Shown: positions 16,805 through 23,743 of the stretch, piece by piece | How the letters are laid out: each line of letters opens with the position of its first letter | Position numbering within the stretch: position 1 is the stretch's first letter | Assembly (NCBI GenBank): GCA_031418715.1 | Contig: JANOJL010000002.1 | Coordinates: 186,001-250,000, forward strand | Origin: JANMDU01 sp031418715 | Lineage (GTDB): Bacteria; Pseudomonadota; Gammaproteobacteria; Burkholderiales; Burkholderiaceae_C | DNA: 64,000 bases | Direction: 5' to 3' | The notes under the pieces: model-generated | Told to the model about the DNA's origin: nothing | Databases searched by the model: none | What the model saw: only the letters and a program-made list of their open reading frames with translations | Program-made: the position numbers and the translations under genes

Positions 16805-17419
16805 ATGAGTGTAAAAACGAATGGTTTGAAGGCGGTGGCTGCGGCTGCTTTGGCGTTGGCTTTGACGGCGGGCGCTGCTCCTGTCGCGTATGGCCTGATC
16901 AATGACTACAGTATCAAAGCTGTGGGCATTGCTGAGGTGACAGACAAAGGCCAATGCGTGGTTGTCATCACGATGGCTGCTGCTGTGGTTGGTGATCCTG
17001 ACGTGGTGCGCGTGATTGGCACAACCTCGGGTGACGTGCGCGTGTTTGGTGATTTGGCTGCGGCTATGGCCGTGGTTAAGAATGCCAAGCTGACGGGCAG
17101 TGCTGTGGTGACTGTCAAGCGACGTGAAAAAACGGGCTCTGTGGGTGACCCGATTGCTACGCTGAAAAAGCGCTTCCTGTCGTTCAAAAAAGAGCGTGAA
17201 AGTGCAGTGGGTATCAAAACTGAATTGACCGCTGACAAGGTGGCGGGTGAGGCGCTGGGTTATCAAAATGAAGTCGGTACGCCTGAGCGCGCCTACTATG
17301 ATGACTTGATCGTCAAAATCGCGTCGGTTGAAGAATGGCGTGCTTTCAGTGACACGCAGGTCGTGGCTTTGGCCGCTGCGTTGACCGCTGCGGGCGTTGA
17401 TCCTCTCACGGTGACCTGA
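16805..17419 (+). CDS. Exported or membrane-anchored element protein (possible structural protein)
   Basis: A 204-residue protein with an Ala/Leu-rich hydrophobic N-terminus (KAVAAAALALALTAGAAPVA) that could be a signal peptide or membrane anchor, followed by a Val/Thr/Asp-rich region. GGAG lies 7 bases before ATG 16805, and an upstream in-frame start at 16742 lacks a ribosome site. Its stop overlaps the start of the endopeptidase gene (TGATG). A role in the virion or in membrane insertion is a guess; no family is recognised. Confidence 0.6.
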   Translation: MSVKTNGLKAVAAAALALALTAGAAPVAYGLINDYSIKAVGIAEVTDKGQCVVVITMAAAVVGDPDVVRVIGTTSGDVRVFGDLAAAMAVVKNAKLTGSAVVTVKRREKTGSVGDPIATLKKRFLSFKKERESAVGIKTELTADKVAGEALGYQNEVGTPERAYYDDLIVKIASVEEWRAFSDTQVVALAAALTAAGVDPLTVT

Positions 17420-17811
17420 TGGCCTCGCGCTTGGTCTCTGACCTCGCTACGCCTGTGCGCAATGCCTGTATTGAGCTTTGCGCACAGGCTAGGGCGCAGG
17501 GCTTGGATGTGCTGGTTTATTGCACGTTGCGCTCACTTGATGAGCAGGCGGCGCTCTATGCCAGCGGGCGAACTGCACCGGGGCGGATTCTCACGAATGC
17601 CAAGCCGGGGCAGTCTCTGCACAATCCTGACGGGCAGGGCAAAGCGTGGGCGTTCGATGCTGTGCCCATGATCGGCGGTAAGCCGCAATGGGCAAACAGT
17701 GAGCTACTAAACCGCATGGGCGCAATCGGTGAAAGCTGCGGGCTTGTGTGGGCGGGGCGCTGGCGTGGAAACCTGCGTGAGCGCGTTCATTTTCAAATTT
17801 CTGGGGTTTGA
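17419..17811 (+). CDS. M15-type peptidoglycan endopeptidase (endolysin, CwlK/VanY-like)
   Basis: A 130-residue protein without a signal peptide. It shows the M15C pattern: LVYCTLRSLDEQAALYASG near the N-terminus, a zinc-binding His in SLHNPDGQGKAWAFD with Asp nearby, and terminal GLVWAGRW followed by HFQ. Family members cleave L-Ala-D-Glu bonds in peptidoglycan and are common phage endolysins. Being followed by small membrane proteins completes a lysis cassette, which indicates release by lysis, unlike inoviruses. Confidence 0.85.
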   Translation: MASRLVSDLATPVRNACIELCAQARAQGLDVLVYCTLRSLDEQAALYASGRTAPGRILTNAKPGQSLHNPDGQGKAWAFDAVPMIGGKPQWANSELLNRMGAIGESCGLVWAGRWRGNLRERVHFQISGV

Positions 17812-17812
17812 T

Positions 17813-17998
17813 ATGGGTAAGTTCAAAAAACGTGTGAGAGAGCCTTCTACATGGGCGGGATTAGCTGCAATATTTCAGGCGCTGGCTTATGTGGCACCAC
17901 AGCATGCGGCGGTGCTTCATGGCCTGACGGCTGTAGCTGGCTGCGTGGCTGCTCAGTTGCCAGAGCAAGGGGCGGGCAATGGCACAGATTCCCTCTGA
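17813..17998 (+). CDS. Small membrane protein, putative holin
   Basis: A 61-residue protein with a basic N-terminus (MGKFKKRVREPSTW) and a long hydrophobic stretch (residues about 15-50) that could form one or two membrane spans. Such REPSTWAG-type proteins are frequent beside phage endolysin genes and are usually called holins. It starts one base after the endopeptidase stop. Holin function is inferred from size, topology and position. Confidence 0.65.
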   Translation: MGKFKKRVREPSTWAGLAAIFQALAYVAPQHAAVLHGLTAVAGCVAAQLPEQGAGNGTDSL

Positions 17999-18143
17999 AA
18001 TGCTGGCTGTGGTGCTTGCTGAGGCGTTTGCAGTGGTGTGGCTAATTTTCCGAATGGATAAGCGGCTGGCAGTGATGGAAACAGAGCTGAAATACCTTCG
18101 CAGGCGATTGGGCATGCAGCATAGCGGCGCTGCTGATTTGTGA
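17979..18143 (+). CDS. Small single-span membrane protein with coiled-coil tail (putative lysis accessory)
   Basis: A 54-residue protein overlapping the putative holin gene by 20 bases. One hydrophobic segment (MLAVVLAEAFAVVWLIF) is followed by a charged heptad-like tail (MDKRLAVMETELKYLRRRLG). Size, topology and position suit a spanin-like or holin-modulating protein, though this cannot be proved. It is followed by a strong terminator. Confidence 0.6.
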   Translation: MAQIPSEMLAVVLAEAFAVVWLIFRMDKRLAVMETELKYLRRRLGMQHSGAADL

Positions 18144-18159
18144 TTTTTGCCAAGGTTTT

Positions 18160-18185
18160 AGCCCGCTTCTTGCGGGCTTTTTTTT
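18160..18185 (+). terminator. Rho-independent terminator after the lysis cassette
   Basis: A 7-bp stem AGCCCGC/GCGGGCT with loop TTCTT is followed by eight T (18178-18185). It divides the element's plus-strand genes into two blocks. Confidence 0.92.
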
Positions 18186-18218
18186 ATCCACCTTTGGGGT
18201 GGAACGAAAGGGGTTGAT

Positions 18219-18800
18219 ATGGCTGTTCCGCAAATAGTTGCTGCAATCGTTGCGGTGGTGGGCTTCCTCACAATTGAGGAATTGAAATTCCGTGGGCGTG
18301 AGTACATCCTAGAAAAAATCGGTGAAGCCGGGGACAAGGTAGGCAAGGTGGCTGCTCAAGCCGCGCTGGATGCGCTGGGGATTCCGCTTGATCTTGATGG
18401 GGAAGTGTCAGAGGCCACGATAACGAATGCTATCAATGTAGGAGTATTGGGCGGGCAAATTGAGCTAACCAATGTGTTTGACCGTGATGCATTGAAGGCC
18501 GATATGAAGCGCATCGCGCTAGAGCAGGCGGCGGTGAGTTTTGGGCATGACAAGGGCGCGGGGATTGAAGCAATTCGTGACGGGCTTGTGTCTGAGTTGG
18601 TCGCTGAAATTAAAGTTGAAATTGAAGCCGGGGCGGGTGACTACGTGAGCGCTTCGATTGATAGCGCGTTGGCTCTTCGTGCGCTTGCGCGGGATAAGGT
18701 TGAAGACTGGAACACCCCGAAGGATTTGAGCGAAAAAGGGGAGAAAAATCGAGAGAGACAGACGCGGTATCGCGCATCACATGAGAGGGTCTGGGTATGA
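18219..18800 (+). CDS. Unknown element protein with N-terminal membrane anchor and shared C-terminal motif
   Basis: A 193-residue protein. The N-terminus (VPQIVAAIVAVVGFLTI) is a likely membrane segment, followed by a charged helical body (AVSFGHDKGAGIEAIRDG, then LVAEIKVEIEAGAGD). The last residues, RQTRYRASHERVWV, carry a Y-x-x-S-H-x-R-V-W motif that is repeated at the end of the next protein. GAAAGGGG precedes ATG 18219. It overlaps the next gene by ATGA. It may be a virion membrane protein; the function is unknown. Confidence 0.6.
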   Translation: MAVPQIVAAIVAVVGFLTIEELKFRGREYILEKIGEAGDKVGKVAAQAALDALGIPLDLDGEVSEATITNAINVGVLGGQIELTNVFDRDALKADMKRIALEQAAVSFGHDKGAGIEAIRDGLVSELVAEIKVEIEAGAGDYVSASIDSALALRALARDKVEDWNTPKDLSEKGEKNRERQTRYRASHERVWV

Positions 18801-19354
18801 GCAGAAAATTTAACTCCAAGCGGGCGAACGATGGCATTGATAGGCGCTTGCTTGAGGAAATTCAAGCCGCGCCGCCCAATGCATCGGTATCGTGGGAATA
18901 CGCCGCTGATTGGGCGCTCTCGCGCTATGACAAGCGGGTTAGGGCGGTGCTGCGTGATCTTGGGCTTGATGTGCCCGATACGGGCGCTGTGACGGTGCAA
19001 GATATTTTGCAAGCCGTGAACACGCGAACGGGCTTAGAGCTTACTGAGTTAACACCGCAAGCCATCATGAGCGCGTTTGATGCGCAGCTAGCGGCGCAAT
19101 TGAGCCAGCGGCTAGGCTTTACCGTGTCCACGGCTTTAAACCCGGTGCAGATGCGCTCAGAGGTCAAGGCGCAATTGCTGGGCATGCTTGCGCAGGGGCG
19201 CGGCGGTGGCTTGGTCAAGGGTGAGACGCTGGAAAGCCTTAAACAGGCTGCAACCTTCGCGCGGGCGGGCTTGTCGGCCAATGAGGGGAAGGCTGCGTTA
19301 AACCGTTGGTATCAGCGCAAATATGCCAAGTCGCATCAACGGGTGTGGCGTTGA
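18797..19354 (+). CDS. Unknown element protein sharing the C-terminal YxxSHxRVW motif
   Basis: A 185-residue soluble, helical protein, basic at the N-terminus (MSRKFNSKRANDGIDRR) and ending KYAKSHQRVWR, the same pattern as the preceding protein's end. The body includes TGLELTELTPQAIMSAFDAQ and a Gly-rich turn (AQGRGGGLVKGE). Translation is coupled to the upstream gene. The shared tail suggests both proteins are recognised by the same partner, for example during assembly. No family is recognised. Confidence 0.6.
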   Translation: MSRKFNSKRANDGIDRRLLEEIQAAPPNASVSWEYAADWALSRYDKRVRAVLRDLGLDVPDTGAVTVQDILQAVNTRTGLELTELTPQAIMSAFDAQLAAQLSQRLGFTVSTALNPVQMRSEVKAQLLGMLAQGRGGGLVKGETLESLKQAATFARAGLSANEGKAALNRWYQRKYAKSHQRVWR

Positions 19355-19383
19355 TTTATCATCCATCTTTTGGGGGTTCGATC

Positions 19384-19629
19384 ATGATGAAGCTGTTGGC
19401 GGCCTGTGTGGCCTGTTTGTTGGCCTCTGTGGCGTTGGCCACGCCGGGCGGCGTGGATTCAAAGGGTTGCCACAATTCGCAAAAGATTGGTTTTCACTGC
19501 CATCCGCAACGAGCGGGCGGCGGTGGCTTGCCCGGTGGTGAATCGAAAAAAGAACGGGAAACCCGGCTTAAAAGAGAGTGCAAAGGCCGTGTAAACGCTG
19601 GTGTTTGCGAAGGTTTCACACGTCCGTGA
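19384..19629 (+). CDS. Small secreted YHYH-like protein (possible cargo gene)
   Basis: An 81-residue protein (ATG 19384 or 19387) with a signal peptide (LLAACVACLLASVALA) and a short mature part starting TPGGVDSKGCHNSQKIG, with FHCHP following. This Cys/His pattern resembles the small YHYH/Excalibur-type domain found in many secreted proteins. The remaining part is basic with two cysteines (RECKGRVNAGVCEGF). The GGGGTTCGATC before it may contain the ribosome site. It could be a cargo gene that benefits the host rather than a virion gene. Confidence 0.65.
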   Translation: MMKLLAACVACLLASVALATPGGVDSKGCHNSQKIGFHCHPQRAGGGGLPGGESKKERETRLKRECKGRVNAGVCEGFTRP

Positions 19630-19946
19630 TGAACTTAGTGCTAACGAACTTTTAATCGTAGGCCATAGCGCAACGTCTTAGTGCTAACGCGGCCTTTTGC
19701 TCAGGGCGCTGTGTTTGCTCTGTCTTGCACAGTTATTGCCATAACTTTGGGTGTGGATAGCGTGCCCCTGCATGTATATGCTTCTGTATATACTGATTAA
19801 AAGAGTGGTCAGAATTTGAGACGCAATAACGGCGTAATCAATTTTTGAAGACTTAAATTCATATCTACTGTATGTATGGTGAATATGTACAGTGGTCGTC
19901 GGTAGTATGCATGTGCATGGTGTGGCCTCATGTGTTGTTCTTGGCT
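19630..19946 (+). other. Gene-free stretch inside the element with short direct and inverted repeats
   Basis: These 317 bases lie between convergent genes and are more AT-rich than the rest of the element. A 13-bp direct repeat CTTAGTGCTAACG occurs at 19634-19646 and 19677-19689. ACTGTA (19867-19872) and TACAGT (19888-19893) form a short inverted repeat. It may hold a replication origin or packaging signal, but no known signal was recognised and no terminator with a T run was seen. Confidence 0.4.
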
Positions 19947-20495
19947 TCATGCCTGATTCCATTTGGCCTTCGGTGGGCTGTATTTTGTGATCGCCGGGGA
20001 ATTGGTGCCGCTGGTTTGTTGCGGGCTGTGTTCTGTCAGGTTTTCGCGCCACTGATTTAGCTTTGTAAACCGCGAACCCGGCGCGAAGTAGTCAGAATTT
20101 GCAGCGTCATCGTGAGAATTTGCCTTTAATTCCTCTAGCTTGGCTTCGGTGGCCTGTAGCTGCTCGCGCAGTGCGCTCACGGTCTTTTTCAGGCTCTCGC
20201 TCATGCTGGCGTACATCCTTGCTTCATTGAAAAGTTTGCAGTGGATCGTTTGATGGCCGTAATTGCTTTCCATAAATAGAAGTCGAACCATTGCTTTAGA
20301 TGGTTGCTTTTCATGCGCTAAATATTTGCGTAGTGTTAGGCGGTTGATGTCAAGGAGTTCGCAGGTGTTGCGCTCTAAGTGCTCTTGATTTCCCCATTGG
20401 GCGTTGTAAAAAGTTACAAAATCGCTGCTTCCGTAGTGTTCGATGCTGTGCATGTTGCTGGCCGTTTCAATGTGGTGCATAATGAAACGGCGCAT
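19947..20495 (-). CDS. Putative HTH-type regulator of the element
   Basis: A 182-residue protein and the only minus-strand gene of the element. Residues about 40-75 (ERNTCELLDINRLTLRKYL, then HEKQPSKAMVRLL) resemble a helix-turn-helix of the phage-control type, followed by a coiled coil (LKKTVSALREQLQATEAKLEEL) and a polar, probably disordered tail. Position and opposite orientation suit a repressor that keeps the element silent. Alternative starts are at 20480 and further in. The assignment rests on pattern alone. Confidence 0.55.
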   Translation of the reverse strand: MRRFIMHHIETASNMHSIEHYGSSDFVTFYNAQWGNQEHLERNTCELLDINRLTLRKYLAHEKQPSKAMVRLLFMESNYGHQTIHCKLFNEARMYASMSESLKKTVSALREQLQATEAKLEELKANSHDDAANSDYFAPGSRFTKLNQWRENLTEHSPQQTSGTNSPAITKYSPPKAKWNQA

Positions 20496-20575
20496 GAGTG
20501 AGCGCCTTAAAAGCCTAGTAATTCTGGCAAATTGAAAAAATCGGTGAAATCTTCAACGAAATCAACGATCTATTC

Positions 20576-20604
20576 ACTTTACATAATATACATCGTATTC
20601 AAAT
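20576..20604 (+). repeat. Right attachment-like site (dif-type)
   Basis: ACTTTACATAA (9 of 11 to the XerD arm), centre TATACA, then TCGTATTCAAA, a poor XerC arm match. It repeats the left site in the same orientation. The region 20496-20575 contains no gene and would hold the regulator's promoter. Confidence 0.65.
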
Positions 20605-20627
20605 TCTTGAGAGATGCCATGAGACAA

Positions 20628-21296
20628 CTACCATTTGCCTTTGGGCTGCTGTGCACGAACGAAAGCGGCAATGATTTCTACGGAATCTGTCTTGTTGGCG
20701 CGTTGGGCAAAGTCAATCGCAGAAAGGCCTAGATCATTTTTCAGCGTTGGGTCTGCACCTTCTTCGAGCAGGAGTTTGACAGCGCCGGGTGTGCCATAGT
20801 GCGCGGCCATCATGAGCGGCGTGGATTTGTTGGGGCTTTCGGCGTCGATGTAAGCGTATTTGGCCAAGAGCAAGCCGATCAGTTGCACATGGCCTGCGGT
20901 GGCGGCGTAATGCAGTGGTGTCCAGCCGGTTTTATTGACATCTGCGCCTTTTTCGATCATCTGCTGAGCCAATTCCACTTGGCCTTTGAAAACGGCCATC
21001 ATCAGCGGGCTTTCGTCGTCTGCAGTCAAGGGATTAAGATCGATTTTTGGGGCTTGGATGAGAATTTGAGCGACTTTTGGCGACGGCTCGCGCAAGGCTA
21101 AAAACAGGCCATGGAAGTTATCGGGATCGCGAGTGTTGGGGTCAAAACCGCGCTGGAGCAAATTTTGGACAGTCCGGACATCGTCCAGCTTGATGGCTTT
21201 GAAAAAATCGTCATAGGCACCAGCATTGGCAAGTGGCGAATTAAATAATCCAATAAAAACAATTAGCTTTAGAAGATATTTAAAGTAATTTCTCAT
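20628..21296 (-). CDS. Secreted ankyrin-repeat protein
   Basis: A 222-residue protein with a signal peptide (LLKLIVFIGLFNSPLANA) and four to five ankyrin repeats (for example DESPLMMAVFKGQVELAQQM, GWTPLHYAATAGHVQLIGLL, STPLMMAAHYGTPGAVKLLL). Ankyrin repeats mediate protein-protein contacts, and the partner in the periplasm is unknown. It is downstream of tatD and may share its transcript. Confidence 0.9.
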   Translation of the reverse strand: MRNYFKYLLKLIVFIGLFNSPLANAGAYDDFFKAIKLDDVRTVQNLLQRGFDPNTRDPDNFHGLFLALREPSPKVAQILIQAPKIDLNPLTADDESPLMMAVFKGQVELAQQMIEKGADVNKTGWTPLHYAATAGHVQLIGLLLAKYAYIDAESPNKSTPLMMAAHYGTPGAVKLLLEEGADPTLKNDLGLSAIDFAQRANKTDSVEIIAAFVRAQQPKGKW

Positions 21297-21320
21297 GAAT
21301 TGTTTCCTTAAAACAAAGGG

Positions 21321-22178
21321 TCAATTAACGAAAATACGAGGAAAAAGGCGATTAAAATTGTTGGATGTTGCCTGCGCCACCGTCTCAACACTCAAGCCTT
21401 TGAGCTCAGCCAATTGCTTGGCGACGAAAGGCACATAACTGGGATTGTTGGTTTTGCCGCGATACGGCATGGGAGCGAGATAGGGGCTGTCGGTTTCGAT
21501 CAGGCAGCGCTCTATCGGCACATAAGCCGCGACTTCGCGCAATTCAGCAGCCGCTTTGAAGGTCAAAATGCCGGAAAAGCTGATGTAAAAATCCAAATCT
21601 AGCGCGGCCTTGGCGACCGCCATGTTTTCAGTGAAACAGTGGAAAACGCCTTTGGCTCGGGGCAAATTTTGGGCCAAGGAAGCTTTGCCAGTATCTGCGC
21701 TCTGCTCTGCCAAGCTGCTGAAACCGCCCTCTTCTTTCAAAATCGCCAAGGTATCTTCCGAGGCCGAGCGAGTGTGGATGATCAGTGGCAAATCGGTGGC
21801 GCGGGAGGCGCGGATATGGGTGCGATAGCGCTCTCTCTGCCATTCCATATCTCCAATGCCGCGCCCGCCTTTGCGACCCGCCATGTCGTAATAATCCAAA
21901 CCCGTTTCACCAATCGCCACGACTTTCGGCAACCGAGAGCGCTGCACCAGATCATCAAACGTCGGCTCATAGATGCCTTCGTTATCGGGATGCACGCCCA
22001 CGGTGCTCCAGAAATTGTCATGCGTCGTGGCCAACGCGTGAACCTCAGAAAACTCTTCGATCGTGGTGCAAATGCACAAGGCGCGTGTGACTTGCGCTGC
22101 TTGCATGGCTGCGCGAATGGCGCGCAGATCGCCGCGCAGTTCAGGAAAATTAAGATGGCAGTGGGAATCGGTAAACAC
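21321..22178 (-). CDS. TatD family metal-dependent hydrolase (DNase)
   Basis: A 285-residue TIM-barrel hydrolase. Metal-binding motifs are visible: His6 and His8 in DSHCHL, Glu in GETGLDYY, His in LIIHTRSA, His in FHCFTE and Asp in ETDSPYLAP. Family members are 3'-5' DNases linked to DNA repair. The order tmk-holB-pilZ-tatD on this strand is a conserved proteobacterial arrangement. Confidence 0.93.
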   Translation of the reverse strand: MFTDSHCHLNFPELRGDLRAIRAAMQAAQVTRALCICTTIEEFSEVHALATTHDNFWSTVGVHPDNEGIYEPTFDDLVQRSRLPKVVAIGETGLDYYDMAGRKGGRGIGDMEWQRERYRTHIRASRATDLPLIIHTRSASEDTLAILKEEGGFSSLAEQSADTGKASLAQNLPRAKGVFHCFTENMAVAKAALDLDFYISFSGILTFKAAAELREVAAYVPIERCLIETDSPYLAPMPYRGKTNNPSYVPFVAKQLAELKGLSVETVAQATSNNFNRLFPRIFVN

Positions 22179-22185
22179 AGTAAAT

Positions 22186-22250
22186 TTTTAAGCCAAATAG
22201 AGCTCTACCCGTTATATAATGTGCGCTTAATGCTATCAAATATGTAGCAT
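22186..22250 (-). repeat. Dispersed palindromic repeat, intergenic copy between tatD and pilZ
   Basis: On the minus strand it reads a GCTACATATTTGATAGC core, then GCGCACATTATATAACGG and an AT-rich tail. It interrupts the otherwise tight pilZ-tatD spacing. Confidence 0.75.
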
Positions 22251-22322
22251 ATAGATGTGTAACTAAAACTGCAAAGTATCGCAAAAATAATCACTAAACT
22301 TGCCAAAAGCTCAAATCAAGAT

Positions 22323-22703
22323 TCAAATAGTCTGAGTAGGTCGGTCTGAGCCCAGATGCGCTCCGAGCAGTTGCTCGATTTTGATTTTGAGTAGTTTAGA
22401 TTTTTCGTCTGTCGGGAAGCGGATCCCAATGCCTTGCGTGCGGCCTCCGGCGGCTTTAGCGGGCGTGATCCAAGCGACTTTGCCTGCGACGGGGTAGCGC
22501 TGGGGGTCTTCTGGCAGAGTAATGAGGACATACACGTCGTCGCCAAGTTTGTAGTCTTTGGCTGAGGGGATGAAGATGCCGCCGTCGGTAAAAGCACCGA
22601 TATAGGCTGCATACAGCGCCGCTTTTTCCTTGATGGCTAACTGAATGACGCTAGGGCGCGGCGTGGTGCCAGCACCGGGGGCGACTGTGGGTGATGTGCT
22701 CAT
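22323..22703 (-). CDS. PilZ domain protein (type IV pilus-associated)
   Basis: A 126-residue single-domain PilZ protein, short like the PilZ encoded beside holB/tmk in Pseudomonas and relatives. The sequence contains LYAAYIGAFTDGGIFIP, GDDVYVLITLPED and GKVAWITP, then GIGIRFP. The usual c-di-GMP-binding RxxxR motif is not evident, as in pilus-assembly PilZ proteins that do not bind the nucleotide. Its ATG overlaps the stop of holB. Confidence 0.9.
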   Translation of the reverse strand: MSTSPTVAPGAGTTPRPSVIQLAIKEKAALYAAYIGAFTDGGIFIPSAKDYKLGDDVYVLITLPEDPQRYPVAGKVAWITPAKAAGGRTQGIGIRFPTDEKSKLLKIKIEQLLGAHLGSDRPTQTI

Positions 22704-23743
22704 ACCCTTGAGTTTATACAGAGTTTGGCCTGTTGCACCATGTCTTCCAGCAACAACTCAGGTTTGAAGGGATGCTCAATGCGGCGCGCGAGACTTTTCA
22801 GCTGTTCGCCCCAAGCGGCCAAGGCGCGAGATGGGGGCGGCTTGGGCAAATCCTGTGCTGCAAAATACCGGGGTGCAGCGCCGAGTTTGAGCGCCCAGAG
22901 ATCATGGCAGAGCTTTTGTAGCGCATCGAGTAACTGTGCGCCGCCCCAGCCCGAGACCGCCTGCACCTGCCCTTTTTGCATGGCTTTTGGCAAGTTGGCC
23001 CATATAGAATCTGCGCCAATCGCTATGAATTTAAGAGCATCTAGTGGGCGGTTGCCGCTGGCTTGTAGCGCTATTTCACGGCCCGTGGGGCTGGCTGCGG
23101 GCGTTTGCTGGGTGAGCCAAGCCATGCTTTGCTCGATGCTTGGCGTGTGCAGCGCAAAGGCTTGGCAGCGGCTGCGAATAGTAGGCAAAAGCTGGTGTGA
23201 AGCTTCCGTGGCCAACACGAAGCGCAGGCTGCCTAGCGGTTCTTCCAAGGTTTTGAGCAAGGCGTTGGCTGACGCATTGTTCATCGCTTCAGCGGGGAAG
23301 ACCAAAATAGCTTTACCGCGCCCGCGCCCGCTGGTCAATTCCGCAAAAGCCACTGCTTCGCGCACGCTTTCAATACGAATTTCTTTAGAAGGTTTGCGCT
23401 TTTTGTCGTCAATCTCTTTCTGTGCTTTTTCAGAGAGCGGCCAGCCCAGTTCCAGCATCAAGACTTCAGGCATCAACACCACCAGATCGGTATGGCCACG
23501 CGAATGCACTTGCAGGCAACTGGCGCATTGGCCGCAAGCGGCATCTTGAGGAGCGCGATTGGGCGCTTCGCATAGCCAAGTCTGCGCAATGCTAAGGGCG
23601 AGCTCGTAATGTCCCAAACCGGAAGGCCCGTAAAGTAAAAGCGCATGCGCAGGCATGCCCAGAAGCTGGTGGCGCTGCTCGGCCAGCCAAGGCGCAAGCT
23701 GAGGCAGCTCTTTAGAGAGTTCTGACTCTGCCGCCTTGCTCAT
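22700..23743 (-). CDS. holB: DNA polymerase III subunit delta'
   Basis: A 347-residue clamp-loader subunit. The P-loop is degenerate (GPSGLGHYELA, His in place of the Lys), as expected for delta', which does not hydrolyse ATP. A zinc module (CGQCASCLQVHSRGHTDL) and the sensor region (EEPLGSLRFVLAT, IRSRCQ) are present. It overlaps tmk by ATGA and pilZ by ATGA, so the three are coupled. A copy of the dispersed repeat is read in frame within the C-terminal half (LDALKFIAIGADSIWAN). Confidence 0.93.
   Translation of the reverse strand: MSKAAESELSKELPQLAPWLAEQRHQLLGMPAHALLLYGPSGLGHYELALSIAQTWLCEAPNRAPQDAACGQCASCLQVHSRGHTDLVVLMPEVLMLELGWPLSEKAQKEIDDKKRKPSKEIRIESVREAVAFAELTSGRGRGKAILVFPAEAMNNASANALLKTLEEPLGSLRFVLATEASHQLLPTIRSRCQAFALHTPSIEQSMAWLTQQTPAASPTGREIALQASGNRPLDALKFIAIGADSIWANLPKAMQKGQVQAVSGWGGAQLLDALQKLCHDLWALKLGAAPRYFAAQDLPKPPPSRALAAWGEQLKSLARRIEHPFKPELLLEDMVQQAKLCINSRV
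22998..23042 (-). repeat. Dispersed palindromic repeat, in-frame copy in holB
   Basis: On the coding strand it reads GCTCTTAAATTCATAGC followed by GGCGCAGATTCTATATGGGC. It is translated A-L-K-F-I-A-I-G-A-D-S-I-W-A, in the same frame as the ftsY and DUF547 copies. Confidence 0.7.

Larger units (their letters stand above)
12218..20593 (+). mobile_element. Compact dif-like-site integrated element, probable small prophage of unassigned type
   Basis: The element is bounded by an 18-bp direct repeat with one mismatch (ACTTAACATAATATACAT at 12218-12235; ACTTTACATAATATACAT at 20576-20593). This matches the XerD arm plus central hexamer of E. coli dif read on the reverse strand. Between the repeats lie about 12 plus-strand genes, nearly all coupled by 1-20 base overlaps, and one minus-strand regulator. 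Content: HUH rolling-circle initiator, collagen-like protein, poly-proline two-domain protein, exported protein, M15 endopeptidase, two small membrane proteins, and two proteins with a shared C-terminal motif. No integrase is present, which suggests integration by host XerC/XerD, as established for CTX-type inoviruses and some microviruses. No Zot-like or packaging ATPase is recognised. The boundaries and viral nature are inferred. Confidence 0.8.

Noticed and set aside
19684..20052. A 122-residue minus-strand reading frame at the end of the element
   Set aside because: It overlaps the regulator in another frame, has no domain and no ribosome site, and runs through the repeat-bearing gap.
12218..20593. 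Inovirus (filamentous) prophage
   Set aside because: No Zot/pI P-loop protein and no short major coat gene were found, and an endolysin with putative holin indicates lytic release.
12218..20593. Integration into a tRNA gene by a tyrosine recombinase
   Set aside because: No tRNA lies at either end and no integrase gene is present; the ends match dif-like sites instead.
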